NCBI RefSeq assembly: GCF_013386115.1
Contig: NZ_JACAOR010000011.1
Coordinates: 62,001 to 126,000, forward strand
Direction of reading: 5' to 3'
Source of the DNA: Pseudomonas gingeri
GTDB lineage: Bacteria; Pseudomonadota; Gammaproteobacteria; Pseudomonadales; Pseudomonadaceae
Length of the DNA stretch: 64,000 nt
Under the pieces are notes generated by a model. That model saw only the letters and a program-made list of their open reading frames with translations, was not told where the DNA came from and made no database searches. This document shows positions 30,053 to 38,908 of the stretch, one piece after another; position 1 is the stretch's first letter, and every line of letters begins with the position of its first letter. The translations under genes were made by a program, and so were the position numbers.

Positions 30053-31243
30053 TCAGGCCTTGCGCCAGTTGAGGATCATCAGTGTCAGCACGCCCGCGAC
30101 AATCCCCCAGAACGCCGAGCCTACCGAAAACAGGGTGAAGCCCGATGCGGTGACCATGAAGGTGATCAGCGCGGCTTCCCGTTCCCGGGGTTCGTTCATG
30201 GCGATACTCAGGCCGTTGATGATCGAGCCGAACAGCGCCAGCGCGGCAATCGACAGCACCAGCTCTTTTGGCAGCGCGGCGAACAGCGCGGCCAGCGTGG
30301 CGCCGAACGTCCCGGCGATCCCGTAGAAGATCCCGCACCACACCGCCGCGGTGTAGCGCTTGCTCTTGTCCTCATGGGCATGGGGCCCGGTGCAGATCGC
30401 GGCGCTGATGGCCGCCAGGTTGATCCCGTGGGAGCCGAACGGCGCCAGCAGCAACGAAGCGATGCCGGTCACGCTGATCAGGGGCGAGGCGGGCACGTCG
30501 TAACCGTCGGCCCGCAGCACGGCGATGCCCGGCATGTTCTGCGAAGTCATGGCCACCACAAACAGCGGAATGCCGATACTGATGGTCGCCGCCAGCGAGA
30601 ACGACGGCGTGGTCCAGACCGGTGTCGCCACCTCCAGGTGAAAGCCACTGAAGTCCAGCAGGCCCAGCAACCCGGAAAGGGCGGTGCCGACCAGCAGCGC
30701 TGCGAGCACCGCGTAGCGTGGCGACAGGCGCTTGACCACCAGGTAGGTGAAGAACATCCCCAGCACCAGGCCCGTGCGGTGCTGGGCGGCGACAAAGATC
30801 TCACTGCCGATCTTGAACAGGATGCCGGCCAGCAGCGCCGCTGCCAGGGACGAAGGCAGGCGCTTGACCAGTTTTTCGAAGCTGCCGGTCAGGCCACAGA
30901 TCGTCACCAGCACCGCGCAGGTGATATAGGCACCGATCGCTTCGCCGTAGGTGACGCCGGACAGGCTGGTGATCAGCAGTGCGGCACCCGGGGTCGACCA
31001 GGCAACCGTCACGGGCGTGCGGTAGCGCAGGGACAGGCCGATGCTGCAGATCGCCATGCCGATGGACAGCGCCCAGATCCACGAGGAAATCTGTCCGCCG
31101 CTCAGGCCGGCGGCTTGTCCAGCCTGGAACATCAACACCAGGGAGCTGGTGTAGCCGGTCATCATCGCAATGAAACCGGCGACCACCGCGGAAGGCGAGG
31201 TGTCGGCCAGGGGGCGCAGGCGCGCTTGAGTGATGTCGGTCAT
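30053..31243 (-). CDS. BenE-family (benzoate/H+ symporter-like) transporter
   Basis: 396 residues, about 12 membrane helices. ALSIGMAICSIGLSLRYRTPVTVAWSTPG and FGSHGINLAAISAAICTGPHAHED match the BenE family in the NCS/sulphate-permease fold. No ben catabolic genes are nearby. It is divergent from a GntR regulator and sits beside guanine deaminase and xanthine dehydrogenase, so a benzoate role should not be assumed. Confidence 0.88.
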   Translation of the reverse strand: MTDITQARLRPLADTSPSAVVAGFIAMMTGYTSSLVLMFQAGQAAGLSGGQISSWIWALSIGMAICSIGLSLRYRTPVTVAWSTPGAALLITSLSGVTYGEAIGAYITCAVLVTICGLTGSFEKLVKRLPSSLAAALLAGILFKIGSEIFVAAQHRTGLVLGMFFTYLVVKRLSPRYAVLAALLVGTALSGLLGLLDFSGFHLEVATPVWTTPSFSLAATISIGIPLFVVAMTSQNMPGIAVLRADGYDVPASPLISVTGIASLLLAPFGSHGINLAAISAAICTGPHAHEDKSKRYTAAVWCGIFYGIAGTFGATLAALFAALPKELVLSIAALALFGSIINGLSIAMNEPREREAALITFMVTASGFTLFSVGSAFWGIVAGVLTLMILNWRKA

Positions 31244-31379
31244 GGCGGGATTCCTTGCTCTGGAAAACGCTGCTGGAAAACAGGCGTGAATGCTTCTTGC
31301 AGCCTAAACGCAAAAGTAACCGTCTATTGCAATACAGCCAATGCCGCAAATAGCCGTACAGTCGTGTTGGCTACACAGG

Positions 31380-31389
31380 TTGTGTACAA
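31380..31389. promoter_or_regulatory. Candidate GntR operator
   Basis: TTGTGTACAA lies between the divergent transporter and GntR genes, 87 bases before the regulator start. It is one or two bases from the symmetric TTGTATACAA-like sites known for some FCD-type GntR regulators. Assignment is inferred from position and form. Confidence 0.4.
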
Positions 31390-31475
31390 TGTGCCATGAT
31401 TTTACGCGATACTTGTCAGCGACCCACTGTGCTGTATTACAGTCCATTCGCCGCCGTTTTCCGACTCGAGTGCCC

Positions 31476-32240
31476 ATGAACGAACAGTTGCAGCCCCTCA
31501 AGAAACAACCGCGAGCAGGCAAGGCCGGCCGCAGCGGAACCCAGGACGATATTGTCTATGCGCATATCTTCGAGGCGATCCTCGAACAGCGCCTGGCGCC
31601 CGGTACCAAATTGAGCGAAGAGGCACTGGGAGAGATTTTCGGGGTCAGCCGGACCATCATTCGCCGTGCCTTGTCGCGCCTGGCCCACGAGGGCGTGGTC
31701 TTGCTGCGGCCCAACCGCGGCGCGGTGGTGGCCAGTCCGAGCGTCGAGGAAGCCCGCCAGGTGTTCTTTGCCCGGCGCATGGTGGAGAAGGCGATCACCG
31801 AGCTGGCGGTGCAGTACGCGACGGCCGAGCAACTGGCCGAGTTGCGGCAGATGGTCCACGACGAGCGCGAGAGCTTTTCCCGTGGTGATCGCGGGGCGGG
31901 GATCCGCCTGTCCGGCGAGTTCCACCTGAAGCTGGCGGAGGCGGCGAAGAATGCGCCGCTGATCAGCTTCCAGCGCAGCCTGGTGTCCCAGACCTCGCTG
32001 ATCATTGCCCAGTATGAAAGCGGCAACCGCTCGCACTGCTCCTACGACGAGCACACCCAGCTGATCGATGCCATCGAGGCGCGGGACGCGGTCCTGGCCG
32101 TGGACCTGATGATGCACCACATGGACCATATCGACAGCAAGCTCAACCTCGACGAGGAGAGCGCTTCGGACGACCTGCACGCGGTGTTCTCGCACCTGCT
32201 GCTGGCGAAGAAGCCGGGTCGGCCCGCGGCGAAGCTGTAG
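31476..32240 (+). CDS. GntR/FCD-family transcriptional regulator
   Basis: 254 residues. Winged helix at ~25-90 (KLSEEALGEIFGVSRTIIRRALSRLAHEGVV), then an FCD ligand domain with metal-binding histidines in FHLKLAEAA and DEHTQLIDAI. Divergent from the BenE-family transporter and directly before guanine deaminase (convergent), so it is a candidate regulator of that transporter and possibly of purine breakdown. ATG 31476 gives MNEQLQPLKKQ; longer starts overlap the putative operator. Confidence 0.9.
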   Translation: MNEQLQPLKKQPRAGKAGRSGTQDDIVYAHIFEAILEQRLAPGTKLSEEALGEIFGVSRTIIRRALSRLAHEGVVLLRPNRGAVVASPSVEEARQVFFARRMVEKAITELAVQYATAEQLAELRQMVHDERESFSRGDRGAGIRLSGEFHLKLAEAAKNAPLISFQRSLVSQTSLIIAQYESGNRSHCSYDEHTQLIDAIEARDAVLAVDLMMHHMDHIDSKLNLDEESASDDLHAVFSHLLLAKKPGRPAAKL

Positions 32241-32273
32241 AGGCCGTCCTGACCGGCAGTCGACGCGGTCATT

Positions 32274-32404
32274 GTGGGAGCCGGCTTGCTGGCGATTGAT
32301 CGTTCCCACGCTCCGCGTGGGAATGCAGTCCGTGACGCTCCGCGTCACAACAGCGGACGCAGAGCGTCCAGAGAGACATTCCCACGCGGAGCGTGGGAAC
32401 GATC
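32274..32404. repeat. REP unit joined to a 107-bp inverted repeat of a second palindromic family
   Basis: 32274-32297 is a single REP (GGGAGCCGGCTTGCTGGCGA). 32298-32404 is a long imperfect inverted repeat whose arms begin GATCGTTCCCACGCTCCGCG and continue with a nested GACGCTCCGCGTC-type palindrome. It lies between convergent gntR and guaD. Half-copies occur at 48104-48153 and 52061-52110. Confidence 0.85.
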
Positions 32405-32428
32405 AGTTCAGTGGCTGGGTTTGTGCAC

Positions 32429-33733
32429 TTATCGCTGGTGCACCAGGTTCCCCGCCGCGTAGGTCTGCTGCACCGTGCGGTCATCCCCCAGGGTCATCAA
32501 CACGAACAGCGTTTCGTCGATGCTCCTGGCCTGCTTCAGGCGATAGCTGAGCAATGGCGTGGCGTGGTAGTCGAGTACCAGGAAGTCGGCGTCGCTGCCG
32601 GCCCGCAGGTTGCCGATCCGCTCTTCCAGGCGCAAGGCCCGGGCGCCGCCGAGGGTCGCCAGGTACAGCGACTTGAACGGGCTCAACCGCGCCCCTTGCA
32701 ACTGCATGACCTTGTACGCCTCGTTCAGTGTCTGCAGGATCGAGAAGCTGGTGCCGCCGCCGACATCCGTACCGATCCCGACATTCAGCTTGTGCTTCTC
32801 GGCCATCGGCAGGTTGAACAGGCCGCTGCCGAGGAAGAAGTTCGAGGTCGGACAGAACGCCACCGCCGATCCGGTCTGTGCCAGCCGCGCGCATTCGTCG
32901 TCGCACAGGTGCACGCCGTGGGCGAACACCGAGCGCTCTCCCAGCAACTGGTAATGGTCATAGACATCCAGGTAGCCCTTGCGCTCCGGGAACAGTTCCT
33001 TGACCCATTGCACTTCCTGCAGGTTTTCGCTGATATGGGTCTGCATGTACAGATCCGGGTATTCGCCCAGCAACTGGCCGGCCAGGGTCAATTGTTCCGG
33101 GGTCGAGGTCGGGGCAAAGCGTGGGGTCACCGCATAGTGCAGGCGACCCTTGCCATGCCAGCGCTCGATCAGCGCCTTGCTTTCCAGGTAGCCCGACTCG
33201 GCGGTATCGGTCAGGTAGTCGGGGGCATTGCGATCCATCATCACCTTGCCGGCGATCATCTGCAGGTCGAGTTTCCCGGCGGCCTCGAAGAAGGCATTGA
33301 CCGACTGCGGATGCACGCTGCCGAACACCAGCGCGGTAGTGGTGCCGTTGCGCAGCAGTTCCTTGATGAAGATATCCGCGACTTCCTCGGCGTGGGCCGG
33401 GTCGGCGAACTGGCTTTCACAAGGGAAGGTGTAGGTGTTCAGCCAGTCGAGCAATTGTTCGCCATAGGCACCGACCATGCCGGTCTGCGGCAGGTGGATA
33501 TGGGTGTCGATAAAGCCCGGGGTGATCAGCGCGTCGGTGTAGTGGCTGACGGCGATATCGGCCGGCAGCGTCGGCAGCAGCTCGCTGGCATGGCCGATGG
33601 CGCTGATCTTGCCGTTCTCGACCACCAGCAGGCCGTCCTCGAAATACTCGTAGGAGGCGTCGATGCCGACTTCGGCCGGGTCGGCGATGCTGTGCAGGAG
33701 GGCGGCGCGGTAGGCTTTGCGTGTCTGGGGCAT
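32429..33733 (-). CDS. guaD: Guanine deaminase
   Basis: A 434-residue amidohydrolase turning guanine into xanthine. Metal-site motif FIDTHIHLPQTGMVGAYG near residue 70 is diagnostic of guanine deaminases. HGVHLCDDECARL and GIGTDVGGGTSFSILQTLNEAY follow. ATG 33733 gives MPQTRKAYRAALLHSIADP, the usual start; ATG 33772 is in frame upstream. It is downstream of xdhC in a leftward purine-degradation group xdhA-xdhB-xdhC-guaD. Confidence 0.95.
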   Translation of the reverse strand: MPQTRKAYRAALLHSIADPAEVGIDASYEYFEDGLLVVENGKISAIGHASELLPTLPADIAVSHYTDALITPGFIDTHIHLPQTGMVGAYGEQLLDWLNTYTFPCESQFADPAHAEEVADIFIKELLRNGTTTALVFGSVHPQSVNAFFEAAGKLDLQMIAGKVMMDRNAPDYLTDTAESGYLESKALIERWHGKGRLHYAVTPRFAPTSTPEQLTLAGQLLGEYPDLYMQTHISENLQEVQWVKELFPERKGYLDVYDHYQLLGERSVFAHGVHLCDDECARLAQTGSAVAFCPTSNFFLGSGLFNLPMAEKHKLNVGIGTDVGGGTSFSILQTLNEAYKVMQLQGARLSPFKSLYLATLGGARALRLEERIGNLRAGSDADFLVLDYHATPLLSYRLKQARSIDETLFVLMTLGDDRTVQQTYAAGNLVHQR

Positions 33734-33781
33734 GGTCTGTCTCAATTCGTGGTTTTCACTTCCAGGCTTCATGCGAAGTTT

Positions 33782-34624
33782 TCATTTGGAAGCATGGCTG
33801 CGGCGCGAGGCCGGCAGCAGTTTGGCAATGGGTTCGGCGCTCGCGGTGTGCTGGCCGAAATTCGCGTTATAGGTGGCGATGACCTCGCCGGCGATGGAGA
33901 TGGCGATTTCCACGGGCAACTTGCCCTTGACCTCGGCCAGGCCCATCGGGCAGCGCATGCGTTGCAGCAGCGCATTGTCGTAGCCGCGTTCGCGCAGGCG
34001 GTGTTCGAACTTCACCCGCTTGGTCTTCGAACCGATCAGGCCGAAGTAGGCGAAGTCATTGCGCTTGAGGATCGCGGCGCTGAGTTCCAGGTCGAGCGGG
34101 TGGTTGTGGGTCATGACGATGCAATAGCTGCCGGCGGGCAGGCGGTCGATTTCCTCCACCGGTTCGTCACTGATGATCTTGCGCACGCCGCTGGGGATCT
34201 GCGGCGGAAACTCCTGCTCCCGGGAATCGATCCAGCGCACCCGGCAGGGCAGGCTGGCGAGCAGCGGCACCAGGGCGCGGCCGACGTGGCCCGCGCCGAA
34301 CACGGCGATCTCGGCCTGGACCTGGCCCATTGGCTCGAACAGCAGCACCGTGACCCCGCCGCAACACTGGCCGAGGCTGGCGCCCAGGCTGAAGCGCTCC
34401 AGGTGGGTGTTCTGCTGGCCGCTGGCGAGCATGTCCCGGGCGATCTGGGTGGCCTTGTATTCCAGATGGCCGCCGCCAATGGTATCGAAGGTGCTACTGG
34501 CGCTGACGACCATTTTCGAACCGGCATTGCGCGGCGTCGAGCCGAGTTCCTCGATAATGGTCACCAGCACGCAGGGGTCACCCTGGTTCTGCAAGTCGGC
34601 CAGGGCACTGATCCAATCGTTCAT
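33782..34624 (-). CDS. xdhC: Xanthine dehydrogenase accessory protein XdhC
   Basis: 280 residues. Contains GSTPRNAGSKMVV, GGGHLEYKATQIAR, GQCCGGVTVLLFE with the paired cysteines used in molybdenum cofactor binding, and a Rossmann motif VFGAGHVGRALVPLLA. It loads sulfurated molybdenum cofactor into the XdhB subunit. ATG 34624 has a strong CGGAGG ribosome site seven bases upstream. Separated from xdhB by a REPIN, and followed by guaD after 48 bases. Confidence 0.95.
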   Translation of the reverse strand: MNDWISALADLQNQGDPCVLVTIIEELGSTPRNAGSKMVVSASSTFDTIGGGHLEYKATQIARDMLASGQQNTHLERFSLGASLGQCCGGVTVLLFEPMGQVQAEIAVFGAGHVGRALVPLLASLPCRVRWIDSREQEFPPQIPSGVRKIISDEPVEEIDRLPAGSYCIVMTHNHPLDLELSAAILKRNDFAYFGLIGSKTKRVKFEHRLRERGYDNALLQRMRCPMGLAEVKGKLPVEIAISIAGEVIATYNANFGQHTASAEPIAKLLPASRRSHASK

Positions 34625-34654
34625 GGACACCTCCGTGTCGTCTGTTCGAAGGCT

Positions 34655-34742
34655 ATCGCCAGCAAGCCGGCTCCTACAGGTTTTGCCTCGCCCACGGCCC
34701 GCCGGTGGCCCACATAATGTGGGAGCCGGCTTGCTGGCGATC
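34655..34742. repeat. REPIN inside the xdh operon (between xdhB and xdhC)
   Basis: Facing REP units ATCGCCAGCAAGCCGGCTCC and GGGAGCCGGCTTGCTGGCGA, with ~45 bases between. It is transcribed within the operon and could stabilise or process the xdhAB message. Confidence 0.85.
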
Positions 34743-34760
34743 CGGGTACGTAGGGCCTGG

Positions 34761-37160
34761 TCATGATGACACCGTTTCCTGGTCATCCGGCACGGTCTGT
34801 CCTGCCTTGACCTGACGCATCTGTTCGCAGCCCCACAACACTCGCTCCGGCGTCGCCGGGGCGTCGATCTTCGGCTGTACCCGGTAATCCGCCAGGCTCG
34901 CCACCGCATCCTTGAGCGCGCACCATACCGCGATCCCCAGCATGAACGGCGGTTCGCCGACGGCCTTGGAGTGGAACACCGTGTCTTCCGGGTTCTTGCG
35001 GTTTTCCACCAGCTTCACCCGCAGGTCCAGCGGCATGTCCGCCACCGCCGGGATCTTGTAGCTGGCCGGGCCGTTGGTCATCAGCTTGCCCTTGGCGTTC
35101 CACACCAGTTCCTCCATGGTCAGCCAACCCATGCCCTGGACGAACCCGCCTTCGACCTGGCCGACATCGATGGCCGGGTTCAGCGAGGCACCGACGTCAT
35201 GCAGGATATCGGTGCGCAGCATCTTGTACTCGCCGGTCAGGGTATCGACGATCACCTCGGCGCAGGCCGCGCCATAGGCGAAATAGTAGAACGGACGGCC
35301 ACGGGCCTGGCTGCGGTCGTAGTAGATCTTCGGCGTCTTGTAGAAGCCGGTGCTCGACAGCGACACCTGGGCGAAATATGCCTGCTGGATCAGCGCCTCG
35401 AACGTCAGGATCTGCTCGCGCACCCGCACATGGCCGTTGCGGAACTCGACATCTTCCTCGCTGACCTTGTACTGCCGCGCAGCGAACTCCACCAGCCGCC
35501 GCTTGATGATTTCGGCGGCATTCTGCGCCGCCTTGCCGTTCAGGTCGGCACCGCTGGAGGCGGCGGTGGGCGAAGTGTTCGGCACCTTGTCGGTGTTGGT
35601 GGCGGTGATCTGCACCCGGTCGATTTCCACCTGGAACACTTCGGCCACCACCTGGGCCACCTTGGTGTTCAAGCCCTGGCCCATTTCCGTGCCGCCGTGG
35701 TTCAGGTGGATGCTGCCGTCGGTATAGACGTGCACCAGCGCGCCGGCCTGGTTGAGAAAGCTGGCGGTGAAGGAGATGCCGAACTTCACCGGGGTCAGCG
35801 CCAGGCCTTTTTTCAGGATCGGGCTGTGGGCGTTGTAGCGGCGAATGGTTTCCCGGCGCTCGGCGTACTGGCTGCTGGCCTCCAGCTCGGCGGTCATCTC
35901 TTCGAGCATGTTGTGCTCGACGGTCTGGTAGTAATGGGTGACGTTGCGTTCGGTCTTGCCGTAGTAGTTGGCCTTGCGCACCGCCAGCGGGTCGAGGCCC
36001 AGGTGGCGGGCGATGCTGTCCATCACTTCCTCGATGGCGACCATCCCCTGCGGGCCACCGAAGCCGCGGTAGGCGGTGTTCGAGGCGGTGTGGGTCTTGC
36101 AGCGATGGCCGTTGACCGTCGCGTCGCCCAGGTAATAGGCATTGTCGGAGTGGAACATCGCCCGATCGACGATCGACGCCGAGAGGTCCGGCGAGCAGCC
36201 GCAGTTGCCGGCCAGTTCCAGGTTGATCCCGTGCAGGCGCCCGCTGCCGTCGAAACCGACGTCGTACTCGATATAGAACGGATGGCGCTTGCCGGTCATC
36301 AGCATGTCTTCGACCCGTGGCAGGCGCATCTTGGTCGGTTGTCCGGTCAGCCGCGCCACCACCGCGCACAGGCATGCCGGGCTGGCCGCCTGGGTTTCCT
36401 TGCCACCGAAGCCGCCGCCCATGCGACGCATGTCGACGACGATCTTGTTCATCGACACATCCAGCACCTCGGCCACCAGTTTCTGCACTTCGGTGGGGTT
36501 CTGGGTCGAGCAATAGACGATCATGCCGCCGTCTTCGGTGGGCATCACCGAGGATATCTGGGTCTCCAGGTAGAAGTGTTCCTGGCCGCCGATATGCAGG
36601 TTGCCCTGGATTCGGTGTTCGGCGCTGGCCAGCGCGGCAGCCGAGTCGCCGCGCTTGTGGGTATGGCTGTCGAGGACGAAATGCCGCTTGCGCAGGGCCT
36701 CGACCACATCCAGCACCGGCTCCAGGTCTTCGTATTCGATGACCGCCGCCATGGCCGCCTTGCGCGCGGTTTCCATGTCCTTCGCGGCGACGGCGAGCAC
36801 CGGCTGGCCGACGAACTCGACCTTGTCGATCGCCAGCAGGGGATCGCCGGGCAGCAGCGGGCCGATATCCTTGAGGCCGGGGATGTCTTCGTGGGTGATG
36901 ACGATACGCACGCCGGCAAAGGCATGGCAGGGCGCGGTGTCGATGCTGATGATCCGTGCATGGGCGCGGTCTGACAGGCGCGCATAGACGTGCAACTGGT
37001 TGGGGAACTCCAGGCGGTCATCGATATACACCGCTTCGCCGGCCACATGCTTGTCGGCGCTGTCGTGCTTGACGCTGCGGCCGACACCGGTGGTCAGGTC
37101 CCGGGCGAACAGCTCGGCGAGCTCGGCCTGGGTTTTTTCCACAACAGGATGGTTAGACAT
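34761..37160 (-). CDS. xdhB: Xanthine dehydrogenase, molybdenum-binding subunit
   Basis: A 799-residue large subunit. GRSVKHDSADKHVAGEAVYIDD opens the aldehyde oxidase/xanthine dehydrogenase fold. MRRMGGGFGGKE is the glycine-rich molybdopterin loop, followed by NTAYRGFGGPQG with the substrate-site Arg/Phe. KAVGEPPFMLGIAVW contains the catalytic glutamate. It oxidises hypoxanthine/xanthine to urate with XdhA. Its first 8 bases overlap the end of xdhA, so the two are translationally coupled. Confidence 0.97.
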   Translation of the reverse strand: MSNHPVVEKTQAELAELFARDLTTGVGRSVKHDSADKHVAGEAVYIDDRLEFPNQLHVYARLSDRAHARIISIDTAPCHAFAGVRIVITHEDIPGLKDIGPLLPGDPLLAIDKVEFVGQPVLAVAAKDMETARKAAMAAVIEYEDLEPVLDVVEALRKRHFVLDSHTHKRGDSAAALASAEHRIQGNLHIGGQEHFYLETQISSVMPTEDGGMIVYCSTQNPTEVQKLVAEVLDVSMNKIVVDMRRMGGGFGGKETQAASPACLCAVVARLTGQPTKMRLPRVEDMLMTGKRHPFYIEYDVGFDGSGRLHGINLELAGNCGCSPDLSASIVDRAMFHSDNAYYLGDATVNGHRCKTHTASNTAYRGFGGPQGMVAIEEVMDSIARHLGLDPLAVRKANYYGKTERNVTHYYQTVEHNMLEEMTAELEASSQYAERRETIRRYNAHSPILKKGLALTPVKFGISFTASFLNQAGALVHVYTDGSIHLNHGGTEMGQGLNTKVAQVVAEVFQVEIDRVQITATNTDKVPNTSPTAASSGADLNGKAAQNAAEIIKRRLVEFAARQYKVSEEDVEFRNGHVRVREQILTFEALIQQAYFAQVSLSSTGFYKTPKIYYDRSQARGRPFYYFAYGAACAEVIVDTLTGEYKMLRTDILHDVGASLNPAIDVGQVEGGFVQGMGWLTMEELVWNAKGKLMTNGPASYKIPAVADMPLDLRVKLVENRKNPEDTVFHSKAVGEPPFMLGIAVWCALKDAVASLADYRVQPKIDAPATPERVLWGCEQMRQVKAGQTVPDDQETVSS

Positions 37161-38607
37161 AAGCGGTCACCCGTGTCTCGATATGCGGCGTTTGCAGTTC
37201 GATGAAGTATTTGCGCAACAGGTTCTGGGCGCTGAGCAGGCGGTATTCCTTGCTGGCGCGGAAGTCCGACAGCGGTGTGAAGTCCTCGGCCAGCGCCCGG
37301 CAGGCGCGCTCGATGCCGGCAAGGTTCCAGGCCGCACCGACCAGCGCGGCTTCGCAGGCCCTGGCGCGTTTCGGAATCGCCGCCATGCCGCCGAAGGCGA
37401 TCCGCGCATCGGCGACCACGCCGTTCTCGATCTGCAGGTTGAACGCGGCGCAGACCGCGGAAATATCGTCATCCAGGCGCTTGGACACCTTGTAGGCACG
37501 GAAGCGCTGTTCGGCGCTGGCCCGTGGCACGATGATCTTCTCGATGAATTCGCTTTCCTGGCGGGCGGTCACCCGGTAATCGATGAAATAGTCTTCCAGT
37601 GCCAGGGTGCGGCTGCCGCTGCCTTTGCGCAGGACCAGTTGTGCATTCAGCGCGATCAGCAGGGGTGGTGAATCACCGATGGGCGAGGCGTTGCCGATAT
37701 TGCCGCCGAGAGTGCCCTGGTTGCGAATCTGCAGCGAGGCGAAGCGCTGCAACAACTCGCCGAAATCCGGGTACTCGGCCTTCAGGGCGGCATAACAATC
37801 CGACAGCGGGGTGGCGGCACCGATTTCCAGGCGATCGTCGAAGGTCTCGACACGCTTGAGCTCGGCGACGTTACCGACGTAGATCATCACCGGCAGGGGA
37901 CGATGGAACTGGGTGACTTCCAGGGCCAGGTCGGTACCGCCGGCCAGCAGTCGGGCTTCCGGGTGCGAGCCGTAGAGTTCGGCCAGGTCGGCGACCGTCA
38001 GCGGCACCAGGCAGCGCTTGTCGCCGCTGTTCAGTTCGCCGGTTTCGGTGGGGGCGATGGCCTTCAGGCGGGCGATGGTCTGGGCTTCGCGGGCATCGAA
38101 CTGATCGGCGGGCTTGTTGCAGCAGGCCTGCTCGGCGGCGGCGAGGATCGGCCGATAGCCGGTGCAACGGCAGAGGTTGCCGGCCAGGGCTTCGTGGGCC
38201 TTGTGGCTGTCCGGGGCCTCGCTGTTCTTCTGCAGGGCGAACAGCGACATGACAAAGCCCGGCGTGCAGAAGCCGCACTGTGAACCGTGGCATTCGACCA
38301 TGGCCTTCTGCACGCTGTGCAACTGGCCCTGGTGCTTGAGATCCTCGACGCTGATCAGTTGCTTGCCGTGCAGCGAGGAGACGAAGGTCAGGCACGAGTT
38401 GAGGCTGCGATAGCGAATCCGCTCGGTGCCCGAATCGTCCGTGTGCAGTTCGCCGACCACCACGGTGCAGGCACCGCAGTCGCCACTGGCGCAGCCTTCC
38501 TTGGTGCCGGGCTTGCCCAGGTGCTCGCGCAGATAGTTGAGCACCGTCAGGTTCGGGTCCAGGGCGTGCTCGCTACGGAGTTCCTGGTTGAGTAAAAACT
38601 GGATCAC
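37153..38607 (-). CDS. xdhA: Xanthine dehydrogenase small subunit (2Fe-2S and FAD)
   Basis: 484 residues. The plant-ferredoxin 2Fe-2S cluster is in GCASGDCGACTVV. The second cluster is carried by CGFCTPGFVMSL and NLCRCTGYRPI. The C-terminal half is an FAD-binding domain (LLAGGTDLALEV, TLGGNIGNASPIGDSPP). It passes electrons from the molybdenum site to NAD+. First gene of the xdhABC-guaD unit, with a clear promoter and operator pair upstream. Confidence 0.97.
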   Translation of the reverse strand: MIQFLLNQELRSEHALDPNLTVLNYLREHLGKPGTKEGCASGDCGACTVVVGELHTDDSGTERIRYRSLNSCLTFVSSLHGKQLISVEDLKHQGQLHSVQKAMVECHGSQCGFCTPGFVMSLFALQKNSEAPDSHKAHEALAGNLCRCTGYRPILAAAEQACCNKPADQFDAREAQTIARLKAIAPTETGELNSGDKRCLVPLTVADLAELYGSHPEARLLAGGTDLALEVTQFHRPLPVMIYVGNVAELKRVETFDDRLEIGAATPLSDCYAALKAEYPDFGELLQRFASLQIRNQGTLGGNIGNASPIGDSPPLLIALNAQLVLRKGSGSRTLALEDYFIDYRVTARQESEFIEKIIVPRASAEQRFRAYKVSKRLDDDISAVCAAFNLQIENGVVADARIAFGGMAAIPKRARACEAALVGAAWNLAGIERACRALAEDFTPLSDFRASKEYRLLSAQNLLRKYFIELQTPHIETRVTAYV

Positions 38608-38908
38608 GGAAGGCCTCGCAGACTCATTATTGTTGTTGACCGTTGAGGCAGAATCTAGTGATGTCTGACTTTCAGGTCAATAAAAATCTGACCGAAAGGT
38701 CAGGAAATTCCGCCATCCGGGAAAACCCCTTTGAATTCAAAGGCGGCTTTCGCCAACCGGAGTGATGAACGGCAGGCTCTGCTTTAAGTCTAGCTGTGGA
38801 TCAAATGCGTATTCCGTGCCAAATTCCGCCCACTGGGCCCTGCGCCATCACGTACCAATTGCGCTACACTGCGCCGCTTGCACTGATCAAAGATTTTGAA
38901 GGAAAACC
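38608..38908. other. Divergent xdhA / gntR intergenic region
   Basis: A 301-base gap without a gene. It holds the xdh promoter and operators at the left. The right part (38704-38908) should contain the promoter of the gntR-smc unit. A direct ribosome site GAAGGAAAACC precedes the gntR ATG. Confidence 0.6.
38652..38703 (-). promoter_or_regulatory. xdh promoter with two palindromic operators
   Basis: On the minus strand TTGACC (38675-38680) and TAGATT (38652-38657) are separated by exactly 17 bases, a good sigma-70 promoter, with about 45 bases to the xdhA start. The -35 lies inside CTGACTTTCAGGTCA (38665-38679). A second, perfect inverted repeat CTGACCGAAAGGTCAG sits at 38688-38703. The centres are ~23 bases apart, near two helical turns. 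The layout suggests repression, likely purine-responsive; the regulator is not identified. Confidence 0.7.

Noticed and set aside
32298..32404. CRISPR-like array at the repeated CGTTCCCACG motif
   Set aside because: Only two inverted arms and no regularly spaced direct repeats or cas genes.
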